Of a stretch of DNA of 6,923 bases, positions 1 to 6,130 are shown in pieces. The position numbers were made by a program, and so were the translations under genes. Positions within the stretch are counted from its first letter, which is position 1. Each line of letters starts with the position of its first letter. Origin of the DNA: Gemmatimonadales bacterium. GTDB taxonomy: Bacteria; Gemmatimonadota; Gemmatimonadetes; Gemmatimonadales; GWC2-71-9. The stretch lies in assembly GCA_025924275.1 (NCBI GenBank), contig JAICEH010000112.1, positions 1 through 6,923 of the forward strand, written 5' to 3'. Below the pieces are notes generated by a model. It did not search any database. It saw only the letters and a list, made by a program, of their open reading frames with translations, and was not told the origin of the DNA.

Positions 1-1776
1 CTGAGCGGCGCGGCGGGGCGCACCCTCCGCTTCACGCTCGACCTCCGGCGCGCGTGGCCCGCCCCCGCCGGCGCGGGGGGCGACCTGCGGTTTGCCCAGC
101 GACCGGACGGGGGCGCGGGCTGGGTGGGTGACGCCGCGGGGGCACAGGCGGTCGTCGCCATCGAGGGGGGCCGCCTGGCGGCCGCCGCCGGGGACGGACC
201 CGCCGTCGAGGTGACCGCCCGGCTCGAGGCCTCGGCCCGGATCACGGCGGTGGGCGGCGTGGACGCAGCCGACCTCGGGCGGGCGCTCGCTGCGCTCGCC
301 CGCCGCGGATTGGCGGGGCTCGCGTCGCAGCGCCGGCAGCACGCGGAGCTCCTCCGACGCCACGGCACCGCGCTCGCCTGTCCCGCCGCCGGGCTCGTCG
401 CTGGCCTGGAGTGGGCCAAGGTACGGATGGATTCGCACCTCGCGGGCACTCCCGGCGTCGGCCGCTCGATCCTCGCGGGGTACGCCGCCGCCGATCCCGA
501 GCGGCCCGGCCGCGCCTGGTACCACGGGCCCGACGCCTGCTGGACGGCCCTGGGCCAGCTTGCCACCGGGGAGCGGGACGGTCCGCGCGACCTGCTCAAG
601 TTCCTCGCCCAGTCGCAGGACGTGACCGGCCGGGTGCCGCACCGCGTGTCCGCCACCGGCTTCGCCGACTTCGGGGCCGCGGACGCGACCCCGCTCTTCC
701 TTCACCTGGCGGGCCGGTACGCCGCGTGGACCGGCGACCTCGAGTTCCTCCGCCGGTGGTGGCCTTCGCTGCTTCGCGCCTTCCGCCACTGCCTCACCTG
801 CGACCGGGACGGGGACGGCCTCCTGGAGAACCACCGCCAGGGGCACGATTGGCTCCGGCGCGGGCCCGTCGCACCGCTCGGCACCAGCTTCGCGCTCGCC
901 GCCGCCTGGGTGGCCGCACTCGAGGGCCTGGAGCCGGTGGCGGAGGCGCTCGGCTTCAGCGACCTTGCGTCGGAACTCGCGGACCGCGCCCTCGCCGCGC
1001 GGGAGGTGGCGGCCCTCCGGTTCCAGGGCCCGGCCGGGTGGGGCACCGGCATCGATCCGGCCGGGCGACTGGACCCGTCGCCCACGGCGCTCGTCGCCCT
1101 TCCCGTGGCGCTGGGGCTGGTGCCGCCGGGTACGGCGGCGGCCTGGCTCGACGCCGTCGGGGGGGAAGCCTTCACGACGCCGTGGGGCGTGCGGCTCCTC
1201 GATCGCACCGATCCCCGGTTCCGGGCGTCGGACCTGCACGCAGGGGCGGTGAGCCCGGTGCTCACCGGCTGGGTGAGCCTCGCGGAATGGCGGGCGGGAC
1301 GCCCCGCCGCGGCGCTGGCCCACGCGGCGATGAACGCGGCACTGGCCGGGGAGCGGGCGCGCGGCGCCTTCGACGAGGCCCTCGACGGACTGGAGCGCCG
1401 CGGCGCGGGCAACTGTCCTGATCACGCGGCGGCAGCGGCGCTCACCGCCCTGCCGCTCATCCAGGGGCTCTGGGGCGTGGAGCCCGATGCCATGGCCGGG
1501 GCCGTGGGGGTGACGCCGTGGCTGCCGCCCGACTGGGCGGGCATGGCGCTCGAACGTCTCCGCATCGGCCGGACCTCGCTCACGCTCGATGCGCGCCGCC
1601 GCCCCGGCGGCCTCGTGGTCCGGGTCCGCCGTACCTACGGGCCCCGGCTGCACCTGCGGCTCGGCCGCGCAGGGGCGGTGCCCGCGGCGGTGACGGTGGA
1701 CGGCACCGCCCTCGGGGGCGCGGTGGCACGCTTCGACGCCGAGGGCGAACATGAGGTGGTCTTCCACGATGCGTGA
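1..1776 (+). CDS. Glycoside hydrolase, six-hairpin (alpha/alpha)6 type, glycogen-debranching-like (5' truncated)
   Basis: The frame is open from base 1 to the TGA at 1774-1776, giving 591 visible residues. The GTG at 124 is probably internal, since the frame continues upstream without a stop. Numbering from the first visible codon, the helical-barrel motifs are YHGPDACW (174-181), ADATPLFL (227-234), DRDGDGLLEN (268-277), FDEALDG (457-463) and CPDH (472-475). They end in TPWLPPDW (505-512) and a beta-rich tail (about 519-591). This order matches bacterial amylo-alpha-1,6-glucosidase/GDE-C proteins and related six-hairpin glycosidases, which cleave alpha-glucosidic bonds. Glu459 in FDEALDG is a candidate catalytic base. 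The stretch after DGDGLLEN reads QGHDWLRRG, where relatives usually have a W-x-D-type motif, so substrate and even activity are uncertain. Localisation cannot be judged because the amino terminus is missing. The gene overlaps the next by 8 bases. The fold and superfamily are fairly secure; the exact family is not. Confidence 0.75.
   Translation: MSGAAGRTLRFTLDLRRAWPAPAGAGGDLRFAQRPDGGAGWVGDAAGAQAVVAIEGGRLAAAAGDGPAVEVTARLEASARITAVGGVDAADLGRALAALARRGLAGLASQRRQHAELLRRHGTALACPAAGLVAGLEWAKVRMDSHLAGTPGVGRSILAGYAAADPERPGRAWYHGPDACWTALGQLATGERDGPRDLLKFLAQSQDVTGRVPHRVSATGFADFGAADATPLFLHLAGRYAAWTGDLEFLRRWWPSLLRAFRHCLTCDRDGDGLLENHRQGHDWLRRGPVAPLGTSFALAAAWVAALEGLEPVAEALGFSDLASELADRALAAREVAALRFQGPAGWGTGIDPAGRLDPSPTALVALPVALGLVPPGTAAAWLDAVGGEAFTTPWGVRLLDRTDPRFRASDLHAGAVSPVLTGWVSLAEWRAGRPAAALAHAAMNAALAGERARGAFDEALDGLERRGAGNCPDHAAAAALTALPLIQGLWGVEPDAMAGAVGVTPWLPPDWAGMALERLRIGRTSLTLDARRRPGGLVVRVRRTYGPRLHLRLGRAGAVPAAVTVDGTALGGAVARFDAEGEHEVVFHDA
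1753..1759 (+). promoter_or_regulatory. Shine-Dalgarno that fixes the lipoprotein start
   Basis: GAGGTGG lies inside the end of the hydrolase gene, 9 bases before the ATG at 1769. An in-frame ATG at 1751 lies before this site, so it cannot use it. The 1769 start also gives a clean lipoprotein signal peptide (MRDRFGVLAL...LPAC), while 1751 would add six residues ahead of it. Both points favour 1769. Confidence 0.65.
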
Positions 1777-2227
1777 CCGGTTCGGCGTGCTCGCACTCGC
1801 CCTGGCGGCGGCACTCCTCCCGGCCTGCCGGCTCGAGACCCGGCCCCCACGGGAGTCGTCGCGCGAGCTCGAGGCGGTGCGGGCGGTCGTGACCCGGTTC
1901 CACGACGCCCTGGGCGCGGGCAACGTCGACGCCGCCCGGAGCCTCTGCTGGCCCGGCGCCACCGTGCTGGCCGCGCCGCGCGGGGACACGGACTGGCTCC
2001 GCCCGGCCGACTCCGCGATCCCCCGCCTGTACCGCGGGGTGAACGTGCAGACGGTCGGGTCGGCGGTGCGGATCGAGGGAGACCTGGCGACCGCTTGGCT
2101 GGACCTCCGCCTGGACCCGGGCACGCCGGCGGAGCGGGAGGGCACGGAACTGCTGGGGCTCCTGCGCGTGGCCGGCGTCTGGCGCATCACCCACGTCGCG
2201 CCGGCGGAGCGGCCCGTGGTGCCATGA
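1769..2227 (+). CDS. Small lipoprotein with NTF2/SnoaL-like (DUF4440-like) domain
   Basis: The protein has 152 residues. Its amino terminus is a lipoprotein signal: Arg2 and Arg4, a hydrophobic stretch at about 6-17, and lipobox L-P-A-C with the lipidated Cys at position 20. Residues about 33-148 look like a cone-shaped NTF2-like fold. A first helix (ELEAVRAVVTRFHDALGAGN) leads into a V-D-A-A-R segment, followed by alternating strands and a closing strand, GVWRITHVAP. Such domains act as small-ligand-binding or enzymatic scaffolds, and no catalytic residues can be assigned here. The gene overlaps the hydrolase by 8 bases and shares ATGA with the kinase downstream, so it is probably co-translated with both. 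An auxiliary envelope role, perhaps with the sensor kinase, is only suggested by context. The lipoprotein call is firm; the domain call is moderate. Confidence 0.75.
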   Translation: MRDRFGVLALALAAALLPACRLETRPPRESSRELEAVRAVVTRFHDALGAGNVDAARSLCWPGATVLAAPRGDTDWLRPADSAIPRLYRGVNVQTVGSAVRIEGDLATAWLDLRLDPGTPAEREGTELLGLLRVAGVWRITHVAPAERPVVP

Positions 2228-3732
2228 CCACCGCCCGCCCGACTCCGCTCGCCCTGGTCGGGACGGTGGCCCGGCTGCTGCGCGCCGGGTATGACACGGA
2301 GATGACGCTGGCGCGGGTGCTCGCGACGCTCCGCACCGACCTCCCCGCGACCGCCGCCCGCCTCTGGCGCCGGGTGCCGGGCGGCGAGGGTTTCCGGTCG
2401 GTGGACGCGCCGACGGCGCCCCCGTCCGAGGCCCGGGAGCTCCCGCCCTCGCCTGGGGGTGCCACCCTCCGCTTCCCGATCGAGGGCGCGGGGGAGCTGC
2501 TGGGCGCACTCGACGTCCGGCCGGACGGCGCCCCACCCGACGCGGAGGAGGCTCTCGTCGTGGTGGCGGACCTGCTCGCCCGGTTCCTCGCCGCCGACGA
2601 GCTCTCGGAGGACCTGGCCTACGAGGTGGCGGTGCGGGCGCGCGAGGTGGAGCACCAGCGCCGCTTCACCAGCCTGGTGATCGACAGCCTCCCGATCGGG
2701 CTCTACGTGGTCGACCGGGACTACCGCATCCAGGTGTGGAACCGGAAGCGGGAGACCGGGACGCAGGGCCTCCTCCGGGGGGACGTGGTCGGCCGCGAGG
2801 TGTTCGACGTGCTCACCCGGCAGGACCCCGAGCGGCTCCGGGCCGAGTTCGACGAGGTGTTCCGCACCGGCCGCACCCACCAGGTGGAGATCACGGTGCC
2901 GGGCGAGGACGCCGCGCGCACCTACCGGCTCAGCAAGATCCCGATGCGGCTCGGCGGCGAGGCGATCACCCACGTGATCACGATCGGCGAGGACGTGACC
3001 GAGTGGCGCGCCGCGCAGGAGACCATCCTGCAGAGCGAGAAGCTTGCCGCCATCGGGCAGCTCGCGGCCGGCGTCATGCACGAGATCAACAACCCGCTGG
3101 CCACCATCTCGGCCTGCGTGGCGGCGCTCGAGGGCCGGCTCGACGAGGCCGGGCCCGCGCTCCAGCCCTCGCTCCGGGAGTACCTGGAGATCGTGGAGAA
3201 GGAGGTCGAGCGCTGCAGCCGGATCGTGGACCAGCTTCTCGACTTCAGCCGGCCCAAGGGCGCGGCCAAGGTCCCGGTCCCGGTGAACGCGCTGGTGGAG
3301 GACACCCTCTTCCTGCTCAAGCACCACAAGCGCTTCCGCCGGGTCGCCGTCGCCCGCGACCTCGCGCCGGGGCTCCCGGCGGTGCGCGGCAATGCCGAGC
3401 AGCTGATCCAGGTGCTGATGGCGCTCCTCCTCAACGCGGCGGACGCCATCGAGCACGGCGGCACCCTCACGGTGCGGACCGGGCCCGCCCCGCGCCCCGA
3501 CGAGCTGGTGATCGCGGTCGAGGACACCGGCCCGGGCATTCCGCCCGCGGAGCTGTCGAAGATCTTCGAGCCGTTCTACACGACCAAGCCGCAGGGGCGC
3601 GGCACCGGGCTGGGGCTCTCGATCTGCTACGGGATCATCGAGGACCACCGGGGCCGGATCGAGGTGGACAGCCAGGTCGGGCGCGGGTCCGCGTTCCACG
3701 TGTTCCTGCCGACTGCCGGGGAGGCTGCGTGA
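2224..3732 (+). CDS. Soluble PAS-domain sensor histidine kinase (NtrB-like transmitter)
   Basis: The protein has 502 residues from the ATG at 2224, which overlaps the previous stop as ATGA. The frame stays open upstream to about 2095, but that part lies inside the lipoprotein gene, and 2224 is the natural coupled start. A weak GGAG sits 14 bases upstream, so reinitiation is likely. No membrane helix is visible. Residues about 5-120 resemble a degenerate GAF-like input module, followed by a charged helical linker (about 125-147). A PAS domain (about 148-258) begins at IDSLPIGLYVVDRDYRI. The HisKA domain has the H-box GVMHEINNPLATI with phospho-accepting His286. The ATP-binding domain has the N-box Asn404 (LLLNAADAI), G1 at 434-440 (DTGPGIP), the F-box FEPFYTTK (448-455) and G2 GRGTGLGLS (458-466). 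All catalytic motifs are intact. HEINNPL is typical of NtrB-like kinases that serve NtrC-type regulators, yet the adjacent regulator is OmpR-class. Confidence 0.9.
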   Translation: MTTARPTPLALVGTVARLLRAGYDTEMTLARVLATLRTDLPATAARLWRRVPGGEGFRSVDAPTAPPSEARELPPSPGGATLRFPIEGAGELLGALDVRPDGAPPDAEEALVVVADLLARFLAADELSEDLAYEVAVRAREVEHQRRFTSLVIDSLPIGLYVVDRDYRIQVWNRKRETGTQGLLRGDVVGREVFDVLTRQDPERLRAEFDEVFRTGRTHQVEITVPGEDAARTYRLSKIPMRLGGEAITHVITIGEDVTEWRAAQETILQSEKLAAIGQLAAGVMHEINNPLATISACVAALEGRLDEAGPALQPSLREYLEIVEKEVERCSRIVDQLLDFSRPKGAAKVPVPVNALVEDTLFLLKHHKRFRRVAVARDLAPGLPAVRGNAEQLIQVLMALLLNAADAIEHGGTLTVRTGPAPRPDELVIAVEDTGPGIPPAELSKIFEPFYTTKPQGRGTGLGLSICYGIIEDHRGRIEVDSQVGRGSAFHVFLPTAGEAA

Positions 3733-4397
3733 AGATCCTGGTCGTGGAGGACGACAAGACCGTCGGCCAGTACGTCCAGCGCGGGCTGGAGGAGCATCGC
3801 TACCACGCCGACCTGGTGGACGACGGCCTCGAGGCGCTGCGGCTCGCCTCCGGGGGCCAGTACGACCTCCTGGTGCTCGACGTCCGGATCCCCGGGATGA
3901 ACGGGCTCGAGCTGGTCCGGACGCTGCGCGACCGCGGCCTCACCTCCCCGATCCTGATGCTCACGGCACAGGATTCCGTCGAGTTCAAGGTGCAGGCGCT
4001 CCGCGCCGGCGCCGACGACTACGTGACGAAGCCCTTCGCCTTCGAGGAGCTCCTCGCCCGGGTGGAGGCCCTTGGTCGGCGCCCGAAGGAACTGGCGCCG
4101 CCGGTGCTCCAGGCCGGCGACCTCGAGCTCGACACCGGCACGCGGGAGGTCCGCCGGGGCGGGGAGCCGATGGACCTCACGCCCAAGGAGTACGCCGTCC
4201 TCGAGTACCTCCTCCGCCACAAGGGCCGCGTGATGTCGCGCACCCTCATCACCGAGTACGCCTGGGACTTCCACTTCGACCCCGGCACCAACATCGTGGA
4301 CGTGGTGATCAACCGCCTCCGGAAGAAGGTGGATGCGGGGCGCGACCGGCGCCTCATCCACACCGTCCGGGGCGTGGGGTACGTGATCCGGGACTGA
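3729..4397 (+). CDS. OmpR/PhoB-family response regulator
   Basis: The protein has 222 residues. It starts at the GTG at 3729, which shares GTGA with the stop of the upstream kinase, and GGAGG at 3720-3724 lies 4 bases before it. The receiver domain (about 1-115) has the acidic pair Asp8/Asp9, phospho-acceptor Asp51 in LLVLDVRIPGMNG, switch Thr79 and Lys101 in DDYVTKPF, so it should be phosphorylatable. The carboxy-terminal winged helix (about 128-221) carries the OmpR-class signature MDLTPKEYAVLEYLL, a recognition region with TNIVDVVINRLRKKVD, and the terminal HTVRGVGYVIRD hairpin. It most resembles CusR/CopR/TctD-type regulators. These bind as head-to-tail dimers to direct repeats, which makes the 11-bp-phased repeats at 5921-6055 a natural candidate target. 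It is flanked on both sides by histidine kinases. The class is secure; the signal and regulon are unknown. Confidence 0.95.
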   Translation: MKILVVEDDKTVGQYVQRGLEEHRYHADLVDDGLEALRLASGGQYDLLVLDVRIPGMNGLELVRTLRDRGLTSPILMLTAQDSVEFKVQALRAGADDYVTKPFAFEELLARVEALGRRPKELAPPVLQAGDLELDTGTREVRRGGEPMDLTPKEYAVLEYLLRHKGRVMSRTLITEYAWDFHFDPGTNIVDVVINRLRKKVDAGRDRRLIHTVRGVGYVIRD

Positions 4398-4398
4398 C

Positions 4399-5910
4399 GT
4401 GGCCACCATCCGCGGGCGCCTCACCTTCGGGTACGCCATCACGCTCGCCGCGAGCGTGGCCGCCCTCACCCTGGCCCTCTACCTCGAGCGGCGCGGCTCG
4501 GCGATCCGGGAGCTCGACCGCCGCCTGGAACTGGAGTCCGACGTCGCGGTGCAGCTGCTCCAGCAGTCCTATGCGCTGCGCGGCCAGGTGGTGCGCCGCT
4601 CGGCGCCGGCCATCGAGTCCGCCCGGGACACGGTTCGCGTGGAGCGTCGCTCCCTGGAGCCGTGGGTGGCGGCGTACCTCGAGGGAGGGCCGGACTACCT
4701 GGTCGTCGCCGACACCGCGGGACTCGAACTCTACCTCACCGGGGTCACCCGGACGCTGAGCGACGCGTCGCTCAGCGGGCTGCTCGGGCTCACCGCGTCC
4801 GGGGTCGGCGACACCGTGGGGTCCCTGCCCGCCCGCGGACCGGAAGGCCCGATCCGGTTCCGGGTGCGCCGCCTGCCGCGCGACGGGTCCGGGGTCGGCG
4901 CCGTGGTCACGGCAGCGCCCACCAGCGACGTGCCCTTCGGCCCCGCCCAGCTGCTCCGCTCCATCGCCGTGGTCTCGCCGATGATCCTCCTCGGCTCGCT
5001 GGCGCTGGGGTACTGGCAGGCCGGCCGGGGGCTCCGGCCGCTCAAGCAGATGACCGAGGAGCTCGAGGCGATCACCGACGGGCGGAGCCTCCACCGGCGC
5101 CTCCCGGTGGCCGGTGCCGCCCGGGACGAGGTCTCCCGCCTCGGGGTCACGGTGAACGGGATGCTGGCCCGGCTGGAGCAGAGCTTCGCCAGCCTCCGTC
5201 GCTTCACCGCCGACGCGAGCCACGAGCTCAAGACGCCATTGATGGTGTTCCGGGCCGGGGTCGAGCGCGCGCTCACCCATCCCGGGACCCCGCCCGAGAG
5301 CCTGGAGGCGCTGGACGAGACCCTGGAGCAGATCAACCAGATGTCGGAACTGGTCGACGGCCTGCTCACGCTCGCGCGCGCCGACGAGGGCCGGGCCCCG
5401 CTGGCGCTCGAGCAGCACGATGTCGCCGCCCTGGTCACCGAGGCGGCGGAGACCGCCGAGATCCTGGGCGCCGAGACGGGGGTCGCCGTCTCGGTGGAGC
5501 GGCCCACCGAACCGGTGATCCTCGAGGTGGACCCCAGCCGGATCCGGCAGCTCCTGCTCAACCTGGTGACCAACGCCGTGAAGTACACGCCGGCGGGCGG
5601 CCGGGTCCGGCTCGGACTCGAGGACCGGGGCTGGGAGGTGGCCATCACCGTGGCCGACACCGGGGTGGGCGTGGCCGCGGGAGACCTGCCGCACATCTTC
5701 GACCGGTTCTGGCGGGCGGACGTGGCCCGGTCGCGCACCGGGGACCGGGCCGGGGCCGGCCTGGGCCTCGCCATCACGAAGTGGATCGCGGAGGCGCACG
5801 GCGGGGCGATCACGGTGCAGAGCCGGCCGAACCGCGGCACCACCTTCATCGTGACGCTGCCCCGCGGGCGCGAGCCCGCGCCGGGGGCCGGGGACCCCCC
5901 CACCGCCTGA
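4399..5910 (+). CDS. Membrane-bound HAMP sensor histidine kinase
   Basis: The protein has 503 residues from the GTG at 4399, one base after the regulator's stop. No good Shine-Dalgarno is visible, so coupling is likely. The first membrane helix is at about 11-29 and the second at about 188-207, giving a periplasmic sensor region of about 155 residues that I do not recognise as a named domain. HAMP follows (about 208-262, with GRGLRPLKQMTEELEAI). The H-box is ADASHELKTPL with His275. The ATPase domain has Asn392 (NLVTNAVKYTP), G1 DTGVGV (420-425), the F-box FDRFWRAD (434-441) and G2 AGAGLGLAI (451-459). This is the classical EnvZ/CusS-like layout and the expected cognate of the regulator just upstream. 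The carboxy end is a proline- and glycine-rich tail (about 490-503). A perfect 24-bp palindrome lies within the sensor region. Confidence 0.93.
   Translation: MATIRGRLTFGYAITLAASVAALTLALYLERRGSAIRELDRRLELESDVAVQLLQQSYALRGQVVRRSAPAIESARDTVRVERRSLEPWVAAYLEGGPDYLVVADTAGLELYLTGVTRTLSDASLSGLLGLTASGVGDTVGSLPARGPEGPIRFRVRRLPRDGSGVGAVVTAAPTSDVPFGPAQLLRSIAVVSPMILLGSLALGYWQAGRGLRPLKQMTEELEAITDGRSLHRRLPVAGAARDEVSRLGVTVNGMLARLEQSFASLRRFTADASHELKTPLMVFRAGVERALTHPGTPPESLEALDETLEQINQMSELVDGLLTLARADEGRAPLALEQHDVAALVTEAAETAEILGAETGVAVSVERPTEPVILEVDPSRIRQLLLNLVTNAVKYTPAGGRVRLGLEDRGWEVAITVADTGVGVAAGDLPHIFDRFWRADVARSRTGDRAGAGLGLAITKWIAEAHGGAITVQSRPNRGTTFIVTLPRGREPAPGAGDPPTA
4754..4777. repeat. Perfect 24-bp palindrome inside the sensor kinase gene
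   Basis: The half-site CGCTGAGCGACG (4754-4765) is followed directly by its exact reverse complement (4766-4777). The next flanking pair (A/G) breaks the symmetry. It encodes residues about 119-127 (TLSDASLSG) of the periplasmic region. It could form a cruciform or, with a few central bases unpaired, an mRNA hairpin, or serve as a binding site for a dimeric protein. It could also be accidental codon choice. Confidence 0.8.
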
Positions 5911-5920
5911 CGTCCCTTTC

Positions 5921-5975
5921 CTCACCCGGCCGACACCGAATCGTCATCCGCGGGTCGGACCGCTGCCATCCGGCG
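5921..5975. promoter_or_regulatory. Operator-like array 1: five 11-bp-phased units
   Basis: The units start at 5921, 5932, 5943, 5954 and 5965: CTCACCCGGCC, GACACCGAATC, GTCATCCGCGG, GTCGGACCGCT and GCCATCCGGCG. The middle unit has the full GTCATC core; the others keep three to five of six core bases. The exact 11-bp step matches the direct-repeat geometry bound by OmpR/PhoB-family regulators. The outer units are weak, so the true extent may be only 5932-5970. Confidence 0.5.
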
Positions 5976-6022
5976 GGCGTAGGTTGCAGCGTGCCGGGCG
6001 CCCCGGGACGGGGTCCCCGCTC

Positions 6023-6055
6023 GTCATCCGGTTGTCATCGAATTGTCATCCGGCG
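6023..6055. promoter_or_regulatory. Operator-like array 2: three 11-bp-phased GTCATC units (Pho-box-like)
   Basis: Three units, GTCATCCGGTT, GTCATCGAATT and GTCATCCGGCG, start at 6023, 6034 and 6045, each with a perfect GTCATC core and exact 11-bp spacing. The second and third cores are preceded by T, giving TGTCAT-N5-TGTCAT. This closely resembles the enterobacterial Pho box (CTGTCAT repeats 11 bp apart). The array ends 75 bases before the tonB start and overlaps a candidate -35 element. The likely binder is an OmpR/PhoB-family regulator, either the one encoded at 3729-4397 or a PhoB encoded elsewhere. Confidence 0.6.
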
Positions 6056-6071
6056 GCGAGGGCACGGTAAC
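6043..6071 (+). promoter_or_regulatory. Candidate sigma70-type promoter for the tonB operon
   Basis: TTGTCA (6043-6048, five of six to TTGACA) and GGTAAC (6066-6071, three of six to TATAAT) are separated by 17 bases, about 60 bases before the tonB start. The -35 sits in the last unit of operator array 2, as in activator-dependent Pho-type promoters. An alternative -10 is TAGGCT at 6083-6088, which lacks a -35 at normal spacing. The call is tentative because -10 elements are hard to judge in such GC-rich DNA. Confidence 0.35.
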
Positions 6072-6120
6072 CCGGCGGGCGATAGGCTTCCTCCGCCCTT
6101 GATTCACCCCTCACGTCTTC

Positions 6121-6125
6121 GGAGG
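6121..6125 (+). promoter_or_regulatory. Shine-Dalgarno that fixes the tonB start
   Basis: GGAGG lies 5 bases before the GTG at 6131. The other in-frame GTG, at 6125, overlaps this site by its first base and could not use it. The start at 6131 is therefore preferred, giving a protein beginning MFDTLIASKPK. Confidence 0.7.
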
Positions 6126-6130
6126 TGCGC

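Larger units (their letters stand above)
5921..6088. repeat. Imperfect ~66-bp direct duplication at 102-bp offset
   Basis: The copies are about 5921-5985 and 6023-6088. By eye the first 33 bases align without gaps at 24 of 33 positions. The same 102-bp offset also aligns CCGGCGGGCG at 5970 and 6072, each followed by TAGGTT (5980-5985) or, after one extra A, TAGGCT (6083-6088). Both ends keep the same register, which suggests duplication of a whole operator/promoter module followed by divergence. Confidence 0.5.

Noticed and set aside
2095..2223. Amino-terminal extension of the first kinase
   Set aside because: The added residues are a low-complexity shadow of the lipoprotein gene. The ATGA junction at 2224 is the typical coupled start.
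2736..3728. Upstream extension of the response regulator frame to 2736
   Set aside because: This part lies out of frame within the first kinase and is Arg/Gly/Pro-rich nonsense. The real start, GTG at 3729, has a GGAGG and directly begins the receiver fold.
4797..4900. 14-bp direct repeat GTCCGGGGTCGGCG at 4797 and 4887
   Set aside because: Both copies are in the same frame and encode Ser-Gly-Val-Gly. Coding constraint and biased codon use explain it well enough.
5883..5899. G-run/C-run hairpin at the end of the second kinase as an intrinsic terminator
   Set aside because: A stem of about five G-C pairs is possible, but no run of T follows and it lies inside the coding region. I cannot support a terminator call.
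4354..5925. Long open frame on the minus strand (523 codons) opposite the regulator end and second kinase
   Set aside because: It is antisense to genes with intact catalytic motifs. The translation is low-complexity, rich in Arg, Gly, Pro and His, as expected from the shadow frame of GC-rich codons, and has no recognisable domain.
6001..6018. CCCC/GGGG inverted repeats between the two operator arrays
   Set aside because: The stems are only 4-5 bp in very GC-rich DNA, with no T-run, and competing pairings are equally good. This is not distinguishable from chance.
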